From Lasiodiplodia sp. COLG20 (Eukaryota; Ascomycota; Dothideomycetes; Botryosphaeriales; Botryosphaeriaceae), in assembly GCA_009801085.1 (NCBI GenBank), contig VNWV01000007.1, positions 1,674,001-1,738,000 on the forward strand: a stretch of DNA of 64,000 bases, written 5' to 3'. Under the pieces are notes generated by a model. That model was not told the origin of the DNA. It worked only from the letters and a program-made list of their open reading frames with translations, and did not search any database. Below, in pieces: positions 12,740-23,089 of the stretch. A program made the translations under genes and the position numbers. The first letter of the stretch is position 1, and the number at the start of each line of letters is the position of its first letter.

Positions 12740-12979
12740 TTATAAGTTCGCACGACGATGCCGGTTTGCGATATCTCGAAGGACTCCATAGATATTGAAT
12801 GCAAGAGCAAGGATGCCGAAGGTGATGGTCGCGACGGTATCGATGTTCGCATCCCAGCGGCCACGGCCCTCTTCACCGGCAGCTAGGATGATTGTAGAAT
12901 TTTGGTTGAGATAGCTTGCCATTTCAATCACCGGATTGGACGCAAAAGAGGTGACAGTGGTGTATAAGTTCTTGGCCAT
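12740..12979 (-). CDS. Hypothetical small membrane protein
   Basis: A 79-residue frame starts at an ATG in the good context CAACATGGCC. It has one hydrophobic segment (ATITFGILALAFNIYGVL) followed at once by a basic tail (RDIANRHRRANL). This is the topology of a single-pass protein with a cytosolic C-terminus. There is no signal-peptide shape and I recognise no family. The frame ends close to a possible splice site, so the true C-terminus may be longer. It lies in a gene-poor stretch and could be chance. The evidence is composition and start context only. Confidence 0.35.
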   Translation of the reverse strand: MAKNLYTTVTSFASNPVIEMASYLNQNSTIILAAGEEGRGRWDANIDTVATITFGILALAFNIYGVLRDIANRHRRANL

Positions 12980-13545
12980 GTTGCGTTTTAAGTGCTATAA
13001 GAGGTTACCATAATTTATCTAACCCGCACCACAAGCCCTATTACAGCACAGTGTGCCAAGAGCAATGCCCCGTCCCAGTAGGTGTCCGACAAACCGCATT
13101 TCAAGGCTGGGCACACCGTGGCATTGCTCTTGGCATCTTGTATTTTGGCCCAATCACGGCAACATAGCAACTCTAGATGCCTGAGTATTGATTGTACTTG
13201 ACGAAACAAAACGCCCATATCGAGAGAATACTTCGCGATCAGACAACCTCAAAAGAAGAGCATACTGTCGTATGAGAAATACCAATCATGGTAGGCTCAG
13301 CTTCTGAACTGGTCACGTTCTCAAAAATACCTGTACGCACCACTCGTCTTTCACTCGCTGCTTAAGTGCAAGCCTCACGTAGGCTGATGCAAGGTTCAGC
13401 CGACGCAGGATTCAACGCGTTAGAAACGAAGTCAGCAGCCCCAAATACTATCCATAGCACCTGACTGGCCTTGTGCACGTACTCGAAGCTGACGCCTTCA
13501 GCCCCAACCCCGCCTTGACTGCCTCCTGTACACACGACGCCAGGC
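12980..13545. other. Intergenic region with an inverted repeat
   Basis: No supported gene. The notable content is the 16-bp perfect inverted repeat at 13054-13135, listed separately. Confidence 0.5.
13054..13135. repeat. 16-bp perfect inverted repeat (hairpin)
   Basis: TGCCAAGAGCAATGCC at 13054-13069 is the exact reverse complement of GGCATTGCTCTTGGCA at 13120-13135. The loop of 50 bases contains no further long pairing that I can see. It may be a mobile-element relic, a small-RNA precursor or chance. No open frame explains it. Confidence 0.8.
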
Positions 13546-13716
13546 ATGGTTTTCTACCGTGAAGATGTCGCCACAACCGCCTCGGTTCAATCTTTCATCG
13601 ACAACAGCCCTGACCGCTATACGGAACGCATTCCGATTCGACCTGTTACTGAAGATGTTGAGAAGATCACCGATTACAATGCAAGCAGTACTGCTTTTTG
13701 GGTTATTTACATCTAA
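13546..13716 (+). CDS. Possible short gene or gene fragment, unknown
   Basis: ATG at 13546 opens a 56-residue frame beginning MVFYREDVATTASVQ and continuing through RYTERIPIRPVTEDVEKI to a TAA at 13714. The mixed acidic and basic composition looks like real protein rather than noise. The frame stops abruptly after STAFWVIYI. Just downstream, a segment at about 13720-13780 ends in a donor-like GTATGT, and a matching acceptor (CTTACAG) lies near 13877. The frames do not join cleanly, so this may be a decayed gene. I recognise no family. Confidence 0.3.
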   Translation: MVFYREDVATTASVQSFIDNSPDRYTERIPIRPVTEDVEKITDYNASSTAFWVIYI

Positions 13717-13903
13717 CCAGCCAGAACCCATGAACCAAGTATGGGAAGAGGAAATGATGTGCTCCTGGGTTGTCCCTTGGTATGTTCTATCTGCAAGTTC
13801 GTTGAGTTGAAGAAACCTTCGGACTGACTAATAAATGGCCCGCCGACGCCTGCCTGCCTGACACCCGCCTGTCTTACAGTTTGGCTTATCGCTGCCGCTC
13901 CTA

Positions 13904-14335
13904 TTAGGCCGAATGGCACAACTTTTTTTTTCCCTCATACTTATCCCTGGAAGGAAAATTGGAAACGAAGATGCATATGCCTCTTCTCGGGGGGTTAGCA
14001 TTTAGGAAGCTGAAGTGCACCTCGTCTCTGGCTACGCTCGCAGTCTTGGGATTGTCGAGTTCCTCGTCCTCTGCCGTTGCTTCCTGCGAACCCGAGTGAT
14101 TCCCCACCGTCGGTGTTGCACTAGCTTGCCGAAATCCTATACAATTCTGTGCAAATTGTTCCTTCAGGGAGTCGGATGTAGTGTTGACTAGTTTTAGTAA
14201 AACTGGCATCGTTGCGGACCGCGTACCCGTGCTGACTAGCAAGGGTAAATCTAGATGATAAGATTCCTCACTCTCTCTTCGTCTCATGGGGTATTCGTTC
14301 TCCTCGCTTTTCATAACGTTCTCGCTGGGAGGCAT
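13904..14335 (-). CDS. Hypothetical protein, doubtful
   Basis: A 143-residue frame runs from an ATG at 14335 (MPPSENVMKSEENEYPMRRR). It is hydrophilic, rich in Ser, Glu and Thr, and has no membrane segment, repeat or motif that I know. The first 100 residues have a natural-looking composition. The end (PSRDKYEGKKKLCHSA) reads through a poly-purine tract and looks less so. It lies between weakly supported small frames and the acireductone dioxygenase gene. I cannot separate it from chance. Confidence 0.22.
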   Translation of the reverse strand: MPPSENVMKSEENEYPMRRRESEESYHLDLPLLVSTGTRSATMPVLLKLVNTTSDSLKEQFAQNCIGFRQASATPTVGNHSGSQEATAEDEELDNPKTASVARDEVHFSFLNANPPRRGICIFVSNFPSRDKYEGKKKLCHSA

Positions 14336-14608
14336 TGGAGAATAGCTGTAGCACAGAAGGGTATGGTGGAGAAAGACATGAGATGAAACTTTGGAAACAT
14401 GGATTGAATCATTAGCATTGTATCATCCAGCAAGGAACGACAACAGGAAATCAGGCGCTGCCACTGTTCATTTGAGTAAACACAAGCGGTTGGGCCCCTT
14501 GATAAATCTGAAGCGTAAATAATCAATTCAACATTCTGTCCGGGATATCTGACACCAAACCGCCAGTCTCCAAGTCGTTCTTTTCATCTATTTTCTGAGG
14601 GCTGGTGC

Positions 14609-15303
14609 TCATGCCGAAGTGGCAGCGACACCGCTCATGTTCTTCAGGTAATCCTGCCTGAACTTGTTCTGATCGGTCTCCTCGCCGCGGTTCAGCGGCG
14701 TCCACTTGGGCTCGTCCTGGAAGAGGCGCATCGCCTTGGTGTACTACAATTTCGCCGTCAGCTCCACATTCTGCCCTCGATCTCCAGCCAAATTAGTATC
14801 AATGTCCACTCACGTTCTTCTCATCGGTCGTGAAGCGATGATAGATGCCGGCGGGCATGATCATCAAGTCGTACTTCTCGAGCCTGATGCGCACCCACTC
14901 GTCGCCTTCGCTGCGGACGTCGAAGTAGCCGGCGCCGTCCAGGATGTAGCGGATCTCCTCGTCCTCGTGCAGGTGCTCGGCGAAGAAGTTCTTGACCTTG
15001 GTCTCGTACTCGGGCAGCGTCGTCGGCGAGATGGTCACCTCGTCGCGGTTCTTGTAGTTGCGCTCGGCCGCCAGCGCGTTGACGGCGTCCAAGTCCGGGT
15101 AGTGGAAGTAGCGGATGCCCAGCGCCTCGAGGTAGTCGGCCGGCACCTCGCGGCCCGAGTCGTGGGGCTCGCGCTGGTCGCCCTGTGTGTGCGAAAGACG
15201 GTCGGTGTTAGCGGCCGGCGTTTGGGCGGCGGTGGGGATGGAGAGGGAAGTGGTTTGCGGCGGGGAACGGTACCGGAAGGTTGTCGAACCAGTAAGCCTT
15301 CAT
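14609..15303 (-). CDS. ADI1: Acireductone dioxygenase (methionine salvage)
   Basis: Exons in transcription order are 15303-15274, 15182-14814 and 14743-14609, giving 177 residues, the usual length. The enzyme is a cupin that uses Fe2+ to oxidise acireductone to 2-keto-4-methylthiobutyrate and formate in the methionine salvage pathway. With Ni2+ some enzymes instead make CO and methylthiopropionate. The N-terminus [10 protein letters not shown] is diagnostic. Metal ligands are visible as H80-x-H82-x3-E86 in [15 protein letters not shown], plus H125 in PAGIYHRF. The 30-base first exon would be missed by a simple open-frame search. Both introns have consensus ends. Confidence 0.95.
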
Positions 15304-15674
15304 GATGGGAGTGTGTCGGGTGGTTTGCGGGTTAAAGGATGGGACGGTGGAAAGTTTTGGAAGGAGAGTTATGACGAGCGGGGGCGGCGGGCTTGGGCAT
15401 ATATTTTCGAGGCGTGAATAGCGATGACGCCTTGCAGATCAGCGTCAGCGCCGGCTGTGCTCCGTGCCTGCGCTGCGTTGCCCCTCATCAACACACCCTT
15501 CCAACCCGCGCATCCTGATTGGTTAGCACCCTTCAGGGATCATGTTACGCAATGCATCTTGGTCGATTATCAATTGTGGCATGAGCGTAAAATATATTTG
15601 AGGCGGCTGCGGCCTACCCAATGTTGCTTGGTATAAAAAGACATCGCTTCAGTTACAAAAAGATAAAACAGCCT
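15304..15674. other. Spacer between ADI1 start and ARG7 stop
   Basis: Contains the promoter of ADI1 and the 3' flank of ARG7, both on the minus strand. No gene seen. Confidence 0.55.
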
Positions 15675-17107
15675 CTACGTCCTGTAGTCGCCGTTGATGG
15701 TGACATACTCGTGGCTGAAATCACAAGTCCAGTACACGGCCTCCTCGCCAGGCGTCTCGCTCAACCTGACCAAAATCTCCAGGTCCTCAGCCTCGAGGAT
15801 TTGAGCCGCACGAGCCTCATCAACCTTCTCAGGCTCGCCCTTAACAAGCAGCTTGAGTTCCTCAGAGCCATCCGTAGGGATAAAGCTGACGCTGGTCTGA
15901 GTGGGAACGACACTTTCAACGCCCTCAGCGTAGCCGGTAGCGCATAGAATGCGGCCCCAGTTGGCGTCCTTGCCGTACAAAGCAGTCTTGACCAGAGGAG
16001 AGCGAGCAATGGTGGATGCAACCTTCTTCGCATCCGCGTAGGTAGCAGCGTTGGTGACCCGAATCGTGACAAACTTGGTAGCTCCTTCGCCATCACGGAC
16101 GACAAGCTGGGACAAGTCGGCAGCGAAATCGGTCAGGATCTTCTCGAGCTCGGCATAGCCAGTGCTGGAAGCAGAGCTGATTTCAGAGCCTCCAGCCGCG
16201 CCGTTAGCCAGGATTGCAACAGTGTCATTGGTGCTCGTGTCGCCGTCGATGGAGATCGAGTTGAAGCTCTTGGTAACAGCGGCAGTCAAAAGAGGCTGCA
16301 GGGCCGAGGGAGCAATGGGGGCGTCAGTGCAGATGATTCCGAGAAGAGTAGCCATGTTGGGGTGAATCATGCCAGCACCCTTGGTCATGCCAACGATCGA
16401 GTACGTGGTGTTCGGGGAGCTGGGGAGAGTGAATTGCCGGGAGAGAAGCTTGGGGAAAGTATCGGTGGTACAGATAGCGCGAGCAGCCTTCAGCCAGTTG
16501 GCGTGGTCGTTGCCCAGACCTTGGTGAGCCGTCGGAATCTTATCGAGGATCTTCTGGATAGGAAGCCTGCAAGTCATGGTTAGACGGATGGCTAAAGCGA
16601 GTAGGACAATACCGCTTACCTCTGGCCAATGACACCAGTGCTCATGACAATGCTCCGGCTACCTTTGCCATCGCTTTCGCCGCCAAAACACTCGTCTGCC
16701 TTCTGACCCATGGCAACTGCATCCTCGATACCGCCCTTGCCAGTGACAGCATTGGCGCAACCCGAGTTCACAACCACGGACCGAATTCCTGCGCCACTCC
16801 GCGCCTTAAGCATATCCCTGCTGACAGTCACCGGCGCAGCCTGGAACTTGTTGGTGGTGAAGACAGCGGCACCGGAACAAGGCGTCTCGGATGCGATCAG
16901 GCAAAGGTCGTCGAAACGGGTGTTCGAAGCCTTGACACCGACATGGGCGCTGGAAGCGAGGAAACCCTTCGGATAGGTGCCAGATGTGGGAATGTACTTC
17001 TGCTTGGCCGGGGGGATTGAGCCCTCGCCAGGGGCAGAGTAGTTGCGCACGAAGTTCTTCATGGCAGGCATGAAGCGCTGGAGGGTTGACGGCCGCGAGG
17101 AAGCCAT
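15675..17107 (-). CDS. ARG7: Ornithine acetyltransferase / glutamate N-acetyltransferase (ArgJ), mitochondrial
   Basis: Exons 17107-16620 and 16566-15675 give 459 residues. The ArgJ-type enzyme moves the acetyl group from N-acetylornithine to glutamate in the mitochondrial arginine cycle. Many family members also make N-acetylglutamate from acetyl-CoA. The precursor self-cleaves at the Ala-Thr bond in NMATLLGI; the new N-terminal Thr (about residue 236) is the nucleophile, and [20 protein letters not shown] is the classic signature. The start [26 protein letters not shown] is Arg-rich without acidic residues, a good mitochondrial presequence. The C-terminus ([16 protein letters not shown]) matches the family end. 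It is divergent from ORC2 with only 307 bases between starts. Confidence 0.96.
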
Positions 17108-17414
17108 GTTGACGGCCCTGTCACTGCGCGTCAGCTTCCGGTCGGTAGCGAATGAAGCGCCAATTGGGCGACCAAAGAACGTAGTACCTTTTATAGCCGA
17201 AGCTCAAGCTTCGACGAGGACCTGCAGAGGGTCTGACTGGTATGAGGGGATTAGACTCACAATTCGCGCATGCGACTCACTCGGAAAACTTCCAAGCTTC
17301 CCCGATGACGGAGCGCCTTATCGCCGCATGCCCAGAGCTCACACGTGCTGATTGGGCCACGACTTTCTATTGGCTCGACGATCGCCGACGCGTTTCCCTG
17401 TCGCGACGGCCGGA
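17108..17414. promoter_or_regulatory. Short divergent promoter, ARG7 / ORC2
   Basis: About 307 bases separate the two start codons, so both promoters must share this spacer. It contains the sequence CACGTG (an E-box) at about 17342. The E-box is seen; its use is inferred. Confidence 0.5.
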
Positions 17415-19304
17415 ATGGTCAACAGCTCGCCCGCAAAGCGCGCTGCCTTTTCTGCGCTCGTTGGCTCTTTCAGGCACCACGAGCCTCTACCAACGTCGCC
17501 AATGCCCAGCGCAAAGAGGAAGCGAGGCGCTGTCGAACCAGAGAGTACCACCCCCCGAAAACGACGCGCATCGCCGCTTGACGAAGACGAAGATGACGAG
17601 ATAGCTCTTACGCCTTCGAAAAAGAGCACACCTTCGACGCGCCAGACTGCGACCGAGAAACTGAACAAGAGCCTTGCTCGTGCCAAGCTCGACGACGGAA
17701 TCAATGGCGCAGTAACACCGAAATCACAACGAAGAGTTCTGTTCGCAACACCTACGAAGCATGACGACGACGAAGACGAGACGCCCAACGGTACTCCGAC
17801 TATTGTCAGAAATGCAGACAGATCTGCGCGCCGGAAAAGCGCTCGAAGGTTGCTACAACGCGACATTGACGGGGACCAGAGCGACGAGGGCATAGAACAC
17901 GAGGATGCTCTGGCTCGACAGATCTGGGACGACGAAGAGGCAGATGAGCTAGCAGAAGACCAGGAAACGGTTGCAGTCCCTGAGGCAGCTGCAGTCCCGG
18001 AGACACCAACGAAGCGTGGACGAGGAAGACCTAAAGGCAGCACGAAGAAGAAACAGCGCAGCCCGACACCACCCCAAGACCTTCCACCACATGAGAAGTA
18101 TTTCTGGCAGAATCGACCAGGAGGGACGAAGACGTCGAATAACACCCTTCCCTCCCACGCCCTTCTGAACCACGATGAGTACTTCGCTCAAATGCAGAAA
18201 CATGAGGATTCGCATGAGGAAGACATGGCCTATCTACATGGCCTACATTCCCGCTCATTCGACCAATGGGTGTACGAACTGGAGAATGGCTTTAATATCT
18301 GCCTGTATGGATTTGGCTCGAAGCGCAGGCTTGCGGAAGACTTTGCCGCCCATCTTTATCACCACCAAAGCGCTGCGGCAAAATCCACCCCGCGGATTAT
18401 TATAATAAATGGCTACAATCCCACTCTCACCCCCAAGGACATCCTCACCACAATTCTCACCTCCCTCCTCCCGTCCAGCGTCAAGCTCCCAGCGACACCT
18501 CCACTCCTCCACGCCCTGCTCCTTACCACCCTCTCCACCAAACCCCCGGCAGTGCCACTCACCCTCATAATTCACTCCCTCGACAGCGCCTCCCTCCGGC
18601 GCGCCGCAACACAAGCGCTCCTGGCCAGCCTCGCCTCGCACCCGCACATGACGCTGCTCGCGACGGCCGACACCCCAACTTTCCCGCTGCTATGGGATCT
18701 AGGCACGCGGTCAGCACTGCGCCTGCTCTTCCACGACTGCACGACGTTCGCACCCTTCGCGCCCGTCGAGCTCGACGCCGTCGAGGCCGTCAACGATCTG
18801 CTCGGCCGCAGCGGTCGCCGCGTCCAGGGCCGCGATGGCGTCGGCTTCGTCCTGCGCTCGCTGCCCGAGAACGCCCGCGGCCTCTTCCGCATCCTCGTCG
18901 CCGAGCAGCTCGCCGCCAGCGCCGACCTCGACGACGATGCAGCCGCCGCGGCACTCGCGGCCCAGGCGGAGGCGGCGGATCGTGACGACGATAGGGACGT
19001 TTTCGCGGACGCGCCGCAGACGCCGAGCAGGAGGGGCAGGGGGGGCAAAGCAGCGGCGAAGGAGGTGCCGCTGCCTTCGTCAACGACGGCGGCGCCGGTC
19101 GTCGGTGTCGAGTATAGGGTGCTCTATCACAAGGCGGTCGAGGAGTTCGTGTGCAGCAACGAAATGGGCTTCCGCACGCTGCTGAAGGAATTCCACGACC
19201 ATCAGATGATCGAAAGCAGGAAGGACGCCGGCGGCGTGGAGAGGCTGTGGGTGCCGCTCCGGAGGGACGATCTGGAGGGCTTGTTGGAGGAGCTGGTGGA
19301 GTGA
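17415..19304 (+). CDS. ORC2: Origin recognition complex subunit 2
   Basis: A single exon of 629 residues from the ATG at 17415 (G at -3 and +4). A second ATG at 17502 (MPSAKRKRG) gives 600 residues and is also plausible; the frame upstream of 17415 has only a TTG. ORC2 is a core subunit of the complex that marks replication origins and loads MCM. The N-terminal third is charged and disordered, with phosphorylatable TP/SP sites and an AT-hook (KRGRGRPKGSTKKK). The conserved ORC2 start FWQNRPGGTKTSNNTL is followed by SFDQWVYELENGFNICLYGFGSKRRL, the degenerate AAA+ nucleotide site typical of Orc2, and a C-terminal winged helix (EYRVLYHKAVEEFVCSNEMG). A run of acidic and alanine residues (about 500-530) is an insertion. 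Confidence 0.94.
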   Translation: MVNSSPAKRAAFSALVGSFRHHEPLPTSPMPSAKRKRGAVEPESTTPRKRRASPLDEDEDDEIALTPSKKSTPSTRQTATEKLNKSLARAKLDDGINGAVTPKSQRRVLFATPTKHDDDEDETPNGTPTIVRNADRSARRKSARRLLQRDIDGDQSDEGIEHEDALARQIWDDEEADELAEDQETVAVPEAAAVPETPTKRGRGRPKGSTKKKQRSPTPPQDLPPHEKYFWQNRPGGTKTSNNTLPSHALLNHDEYFAQMQKHEDSHEEDMAYLHGLHSRSFDQWVYELENGFNICLYGFGSKRRLAEDFAAHLYHHQSAAAKSTPRIIIINGYNPTLTPKDILTTILTSLLPSSVKLPATPPLLHALLLTTLSTKPPAVPLTLIIHSLDSASLRRAATQALLASLASHPHMTLLATADTPTFPLLWDLGTRSALRLLFHDCTTFAPFAPVELDAVEAVNDLLGRSGRRVQGRDGVGFVLRSLPENARGLFRILVAEQLAASADLDDDAAAAALAAQAEAADRDDDRDVFADAPQTPSRRGRGGKAAAKEVPLPSSTTAAPVVGVEYRVLYHKAVEEFVCSNEMGFRTLLKEFHDHQMIESRKDAGGVERLWVPLRRDDLEGLLEELVE

Positions 19305-20079
19305 TCTTCTTTCTGTTATTCACGGTGTTGGGAATCGGTGGATGAGACTTTGTAGTGCATTGAGCGTCTGGGAGGAGAGCGGAAACATTGGTGGAATATT
19401 GCATGAGAAAAGCGAGCATAGTTTGCGACGGTAGGATAGCATCTTCGGAATAGATACCAAAAACGCGGAAGAAAGAAATCATATGTCATTTTCGTCTGTC
19501 ATTGTTCAACTCTGCTTTTCATGTCGTTATCCTCATGGATACTGCTGATGCAAAATCCCGAAAGATCCAAGGCCTCACGCTGAAGCTGGTCGACATAGCC
19601 ACCAACTCACGCCAGAATCTTGCAAACAAATAATTCTTTCCGCGGACGGCTGGTTGTGACGTAGGCTCGTAGTATGCAGCTCTCATTTTCCTAGCTATGG
19701 TAACGGGAAATTGCGAAGAAAAAAACGAGATCTGACACAATACGGACTCGAGGGGCTCATATCTCCGCCCAGGCGACCGTAGTCAAAGGAAACCAAAATA
19801 TCATTGGTTTGTAAAACCGGAAGGTCTTCTCGAAAGGTACAGGGAGAAAGGGAGTGGATGGTACACCTCAAGCTCTATCATGGGGCCTAAAACAAAAAGG
19901 AGGAAAGCCTGGATTTGTTTTCACGCAAGTGTTGAGGTAACTCGTTCTTTTCTTGTCGGTTCTAGCTAATGCAATACTAACAGTACATGATATCTAACCC
20001 AAAGCTACCCACAAAATTTCCTCGTCCCGTTACCTATATATATCTGGTCCCATCTATATCATCTTCATGAACACAGCAT
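19305..20079. other. Convergent intergenic region, ORC2 / aminopeptidase P
   Basis: 3' flanks of two genes that face each other. No coding sequence seen. The sequence beyond about 19,960 is AT-rich with short TATATA tracts, as expected for a 3' UTR. Confidence 0.55.
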
Positions 20080-22414
20080 CTAGTAAGGCTGCGTCTCCCT
20101 CTCCAGCCACTTCATCGTGAGCGCATCATCCTTGAAGTACGGACTCGTCTTCTCGCGAACCTCAGTATGGTAGTCATTGAGCCACTTCTTCTCGGCCGGC
20201 GTAAGAAGAGACTCATCAATCAGTTTGCGGCACATGGGGACCATGGTGACGTGCTCGAAACCCAGGTATGGCTTATCGCCGAACTTGTGGGGGGTGTCAA
20301 CCTCTGTGACAACAATGACGTTTTCTATCCGGATGCCGAAGTTGCCGTCTTCGTAGTAACCGGGCTCGTCCGAGATGACATTGCCGACTGCCAGCGGAAC
20401 CTCTGAGTACTGGACGCGGGTGCCAATACCAATGGGGCCCTCGTGAACGTTCAGGAAGGAACCGACACCATGGCCGGTGCCGTGGCGGTAGTCCAGTCCC
20501 TCCGCCCAAAGGAACTGGCGGGCGAGGGTGTCAAGAGCGAAACCACTCGTGCCCTTGGGGAACCGTGCCCTTTCGAGAGCGACATTGCCCTTGAGCACAA
20601 GGGTGTAGGACTTCTTCTCCATTTCCGTGGGCTCACCGAAGTGAAGTGTACGTGTCGTGTCCGTGGTGCCATCGCGGTATTGCGCACCCGAGTCGCACAG
20701 ATAGACTGCTTTCGGATCGATAATCGAGCAGTTGCCTGGCTCAGGCTTGTAGTGAATAACGGCGGCGTTCGGCCCTGTAGAAGAGATGGTGTCGAACGAC
20801 AAGCCAACGAACTTATCGTGCTTCCTAAAAGGAGGTTAGTTGTGTTTGAAATACCTCACAATATTTACTTACGATCTGATAGCCTCAAGCTTGTCGGCCG
20901 CCTGGACTTCATCAAGCTTGGCGCCCTTAGCGATGAGCTGATCCTCGAGCCAGGCGAAGTATTCAATCAGAGCTGCACCGTCCCGGATGTGGCATGCCCT
21001 CATTCCGTCCAATTCGGCCTTGTTCTTGACTGCCTTAGCATCAGCAATGGGGCTGCGAACCTCATCGACCTTCTTGTCACCACCAAGACTTTGAACAAGC
21101 GCCCATGATGCCTTGTTAGAGATCAGGTACTTCTGGGCAGGAGTCTCAGAATCCTCGCTACTGGGGGCCGCATTTCGGCTCAGGGCCTCAATATCGCCGA
21201 AAATGGAGTCGTATGGCCTGATTTCGACAGAACTTCCCAGGTGAGCCTTGACCTCAGGGGTGAGTTTATCAGAATTAACGTAGAGGGTAGCCGCCTCTGG
21301 AGTGATGACGGCGTAGGAGAAGAAAACAGGGTTGTAGGGAATGCTGTTTCCTATCAGTATGTATAAGGTATTCTAGGTGGAGAGGACATACTCGTTTCCA
21401 CGCAGGTTGTACAGCCAGGCAATCTCATCAAGCATCGCTAGCACCAGTCAGCTCTGAGTTACGCGAAGCGGCCATGGAAAACATACAGACGACGAAGCCA
21501 GCACTCTTGCGCTTGCTGAGTTCTTGACGTATGTCTGACAGCTTCTCACTGAATTCCTTTCCAGAAAATTCGTAAGGCTGCACCTGGACCTTCTCGTTGG
21601 GGCGCGCAGGCTTGGCCTTGGCCCAGACGGTATCGACGAGGTTCTCTCTGACCGCCTTGAGATCGGCGCCACCCTTCTTCTTTATCTTCTCGGCGAGCTT
21701 GCGTGCATCGGCTGACTCCACGTTAGCCTCTCGAAGCACACATCTTCATGGCAGCTTACTCACACGCAGTAATAACCTGGGGGTCAACGCCAACGGTCTT
21801 GCCGCCCTCGGACTGATCAGCGGTCCTACAGCCTTCAGCATAATGCTTGCAAAGAAGCGCGCAGTCGAATTTACCATTCCTGCCAGGTCGGAACATCCTG
21901 CAGCCCTTGCCTCAGGAGCTCCCAGTTATTGTCCAGCTGCTTCTCAGCCTGGTTGAAGTAACGACCATCGGTGGCGAGAGCGGCCTTGTTGAGGGTGATG
22001 ACGGCAGTTCCCGCGGAGCCAGAGAAGCCGCAAATGAATTCTACATGCGAAGTATGAGCATCGATGGCGGGCTTCATCGCGGGCGGGGCGGCGTCAAACC
22101 TCGGCGGGCGTCGCACGGCGCAATGTACTCCGACTGATGGCTATCTTCGGACGGCACGACTACAAGGCAGCCCATCAGTATGCTGGAGAGCGAGAATGTG
22201 GGCACACGACCATACTATAGACATCAATCTGGTTATCCAGCATCAATCGACGCAGATGCGTCAGTCTCTCGGTGGTCACAACGGTCTCCATGTCGGCAGT
22301 GCTCCGTCTTAAGAGAGTGGAGTGGAAAGGGCGTTTGAAGAGGAGCGGAGCTCGGGTGGCATGCGATTTTATGGGGGAAGAGTGGGCGCGCGCGAAGAAG
22401 CGCACGAATTGCAT
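20080..22414 (-). CDS. AMPP: Xaa-Pro aminopeptidase P
   Basis: Exons in order are 22414-22216, 22159-22100, 22040-21875, 21825-21764, 21711-21487, 21437-21392, 21343-20873 and 20824-20080. From the ATG at 22414 this is 657 residues; from the ATG at 22291 it is 616, the usual cytosolic length. The enzyme is a dinuclear-metal M24B peptidase that removes an N-terminal residue preceding proline. Seen are the N-terminal creatinase-like domains ([26 protein letters not shown], given in two exons) and the C-terminal pita-bread fold, with metal ligands in [15 protein letters not shown], the His in [10 protein letters not shown], and [16 protein letters not shown]. The 41-residue extension is Arg-rich and lacks acidic residues ([20 protein letters not shown]), so it looks like a mitochondrial presequence. 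Seven introns make this the second most fragmented gene here. Confidence 0.95.
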
Positions 22415-23089
22415 GCGGGTTGCGAGCAGCGTGGGGAAGGTTGGAGCTGCCTGAGATGACGAGCGACAGTGACGCCCACCTGCCAGCTGGAGCACGGGCG
22501 GCTGCCCCGCCGCACTCGCCAAGGCGCCCGCCAGCAGCTGCAAACCCTGCAAACAAAAACGCCGATCGCCCGCACGCCCGCCGCTTTGCTCCTGTCCACC
22601 ACCTTCTCAAATCTTCGCCCGCTTCCCGGCTTCTGGCTATGCTCACCTGTTGCGGCTCGACACTCCCGCACTCTCCAAGTTTGCTGGCCTAAAACTGCGT
22701 GGGCGAAAAAATTTTGCGGAGCCAGCGCCGGTACTGCAGCCTTGCAGCTGCTGACAACCACTTTTGGCATTGACGTGCATCCTTCCTTTGCCGCGCAAAC
22801 ACCACCAGCCGCCTATTTCCGCCCGAATGCTGTGCGAACCCTTCTAGCCTGTCGAGCTTCCCGCGCACTCTATAAGTGAGTCATTTTCCCACGTGCAAAA
22901 CTATGCAATTTCCTATCTCGTCTTCTTCCAACGCTGTGAAAAATGTCACTGGTGCCGCGTGCTCCCCGCCCTTTCTTAATAGAACGGAGTCTTTAAGCTG
23001 GGTTTGCCCTTTTCAAATTCGTACTAAAACCTCCAGGCTCTCTAGGACGACCGGGCTAGGACCGTCCAGGGCGCCCATTCGCAACCACC
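22415..23089. other. Divergent promoter region, aminopeptidase P / importin
   Basis: Lies between two divergent starts. The right end is pyrimidine-rich before the ATG in CACCATGG at 23090. No gene seen. Confidence 0.55.

Noticed and set aside
17415..19304. ORC4 as the identity of this gene
   Set aside because: The ICLYGFGSKR core and FWQNR start are ORC2 features, and the winged-helix end also matches ORC2.
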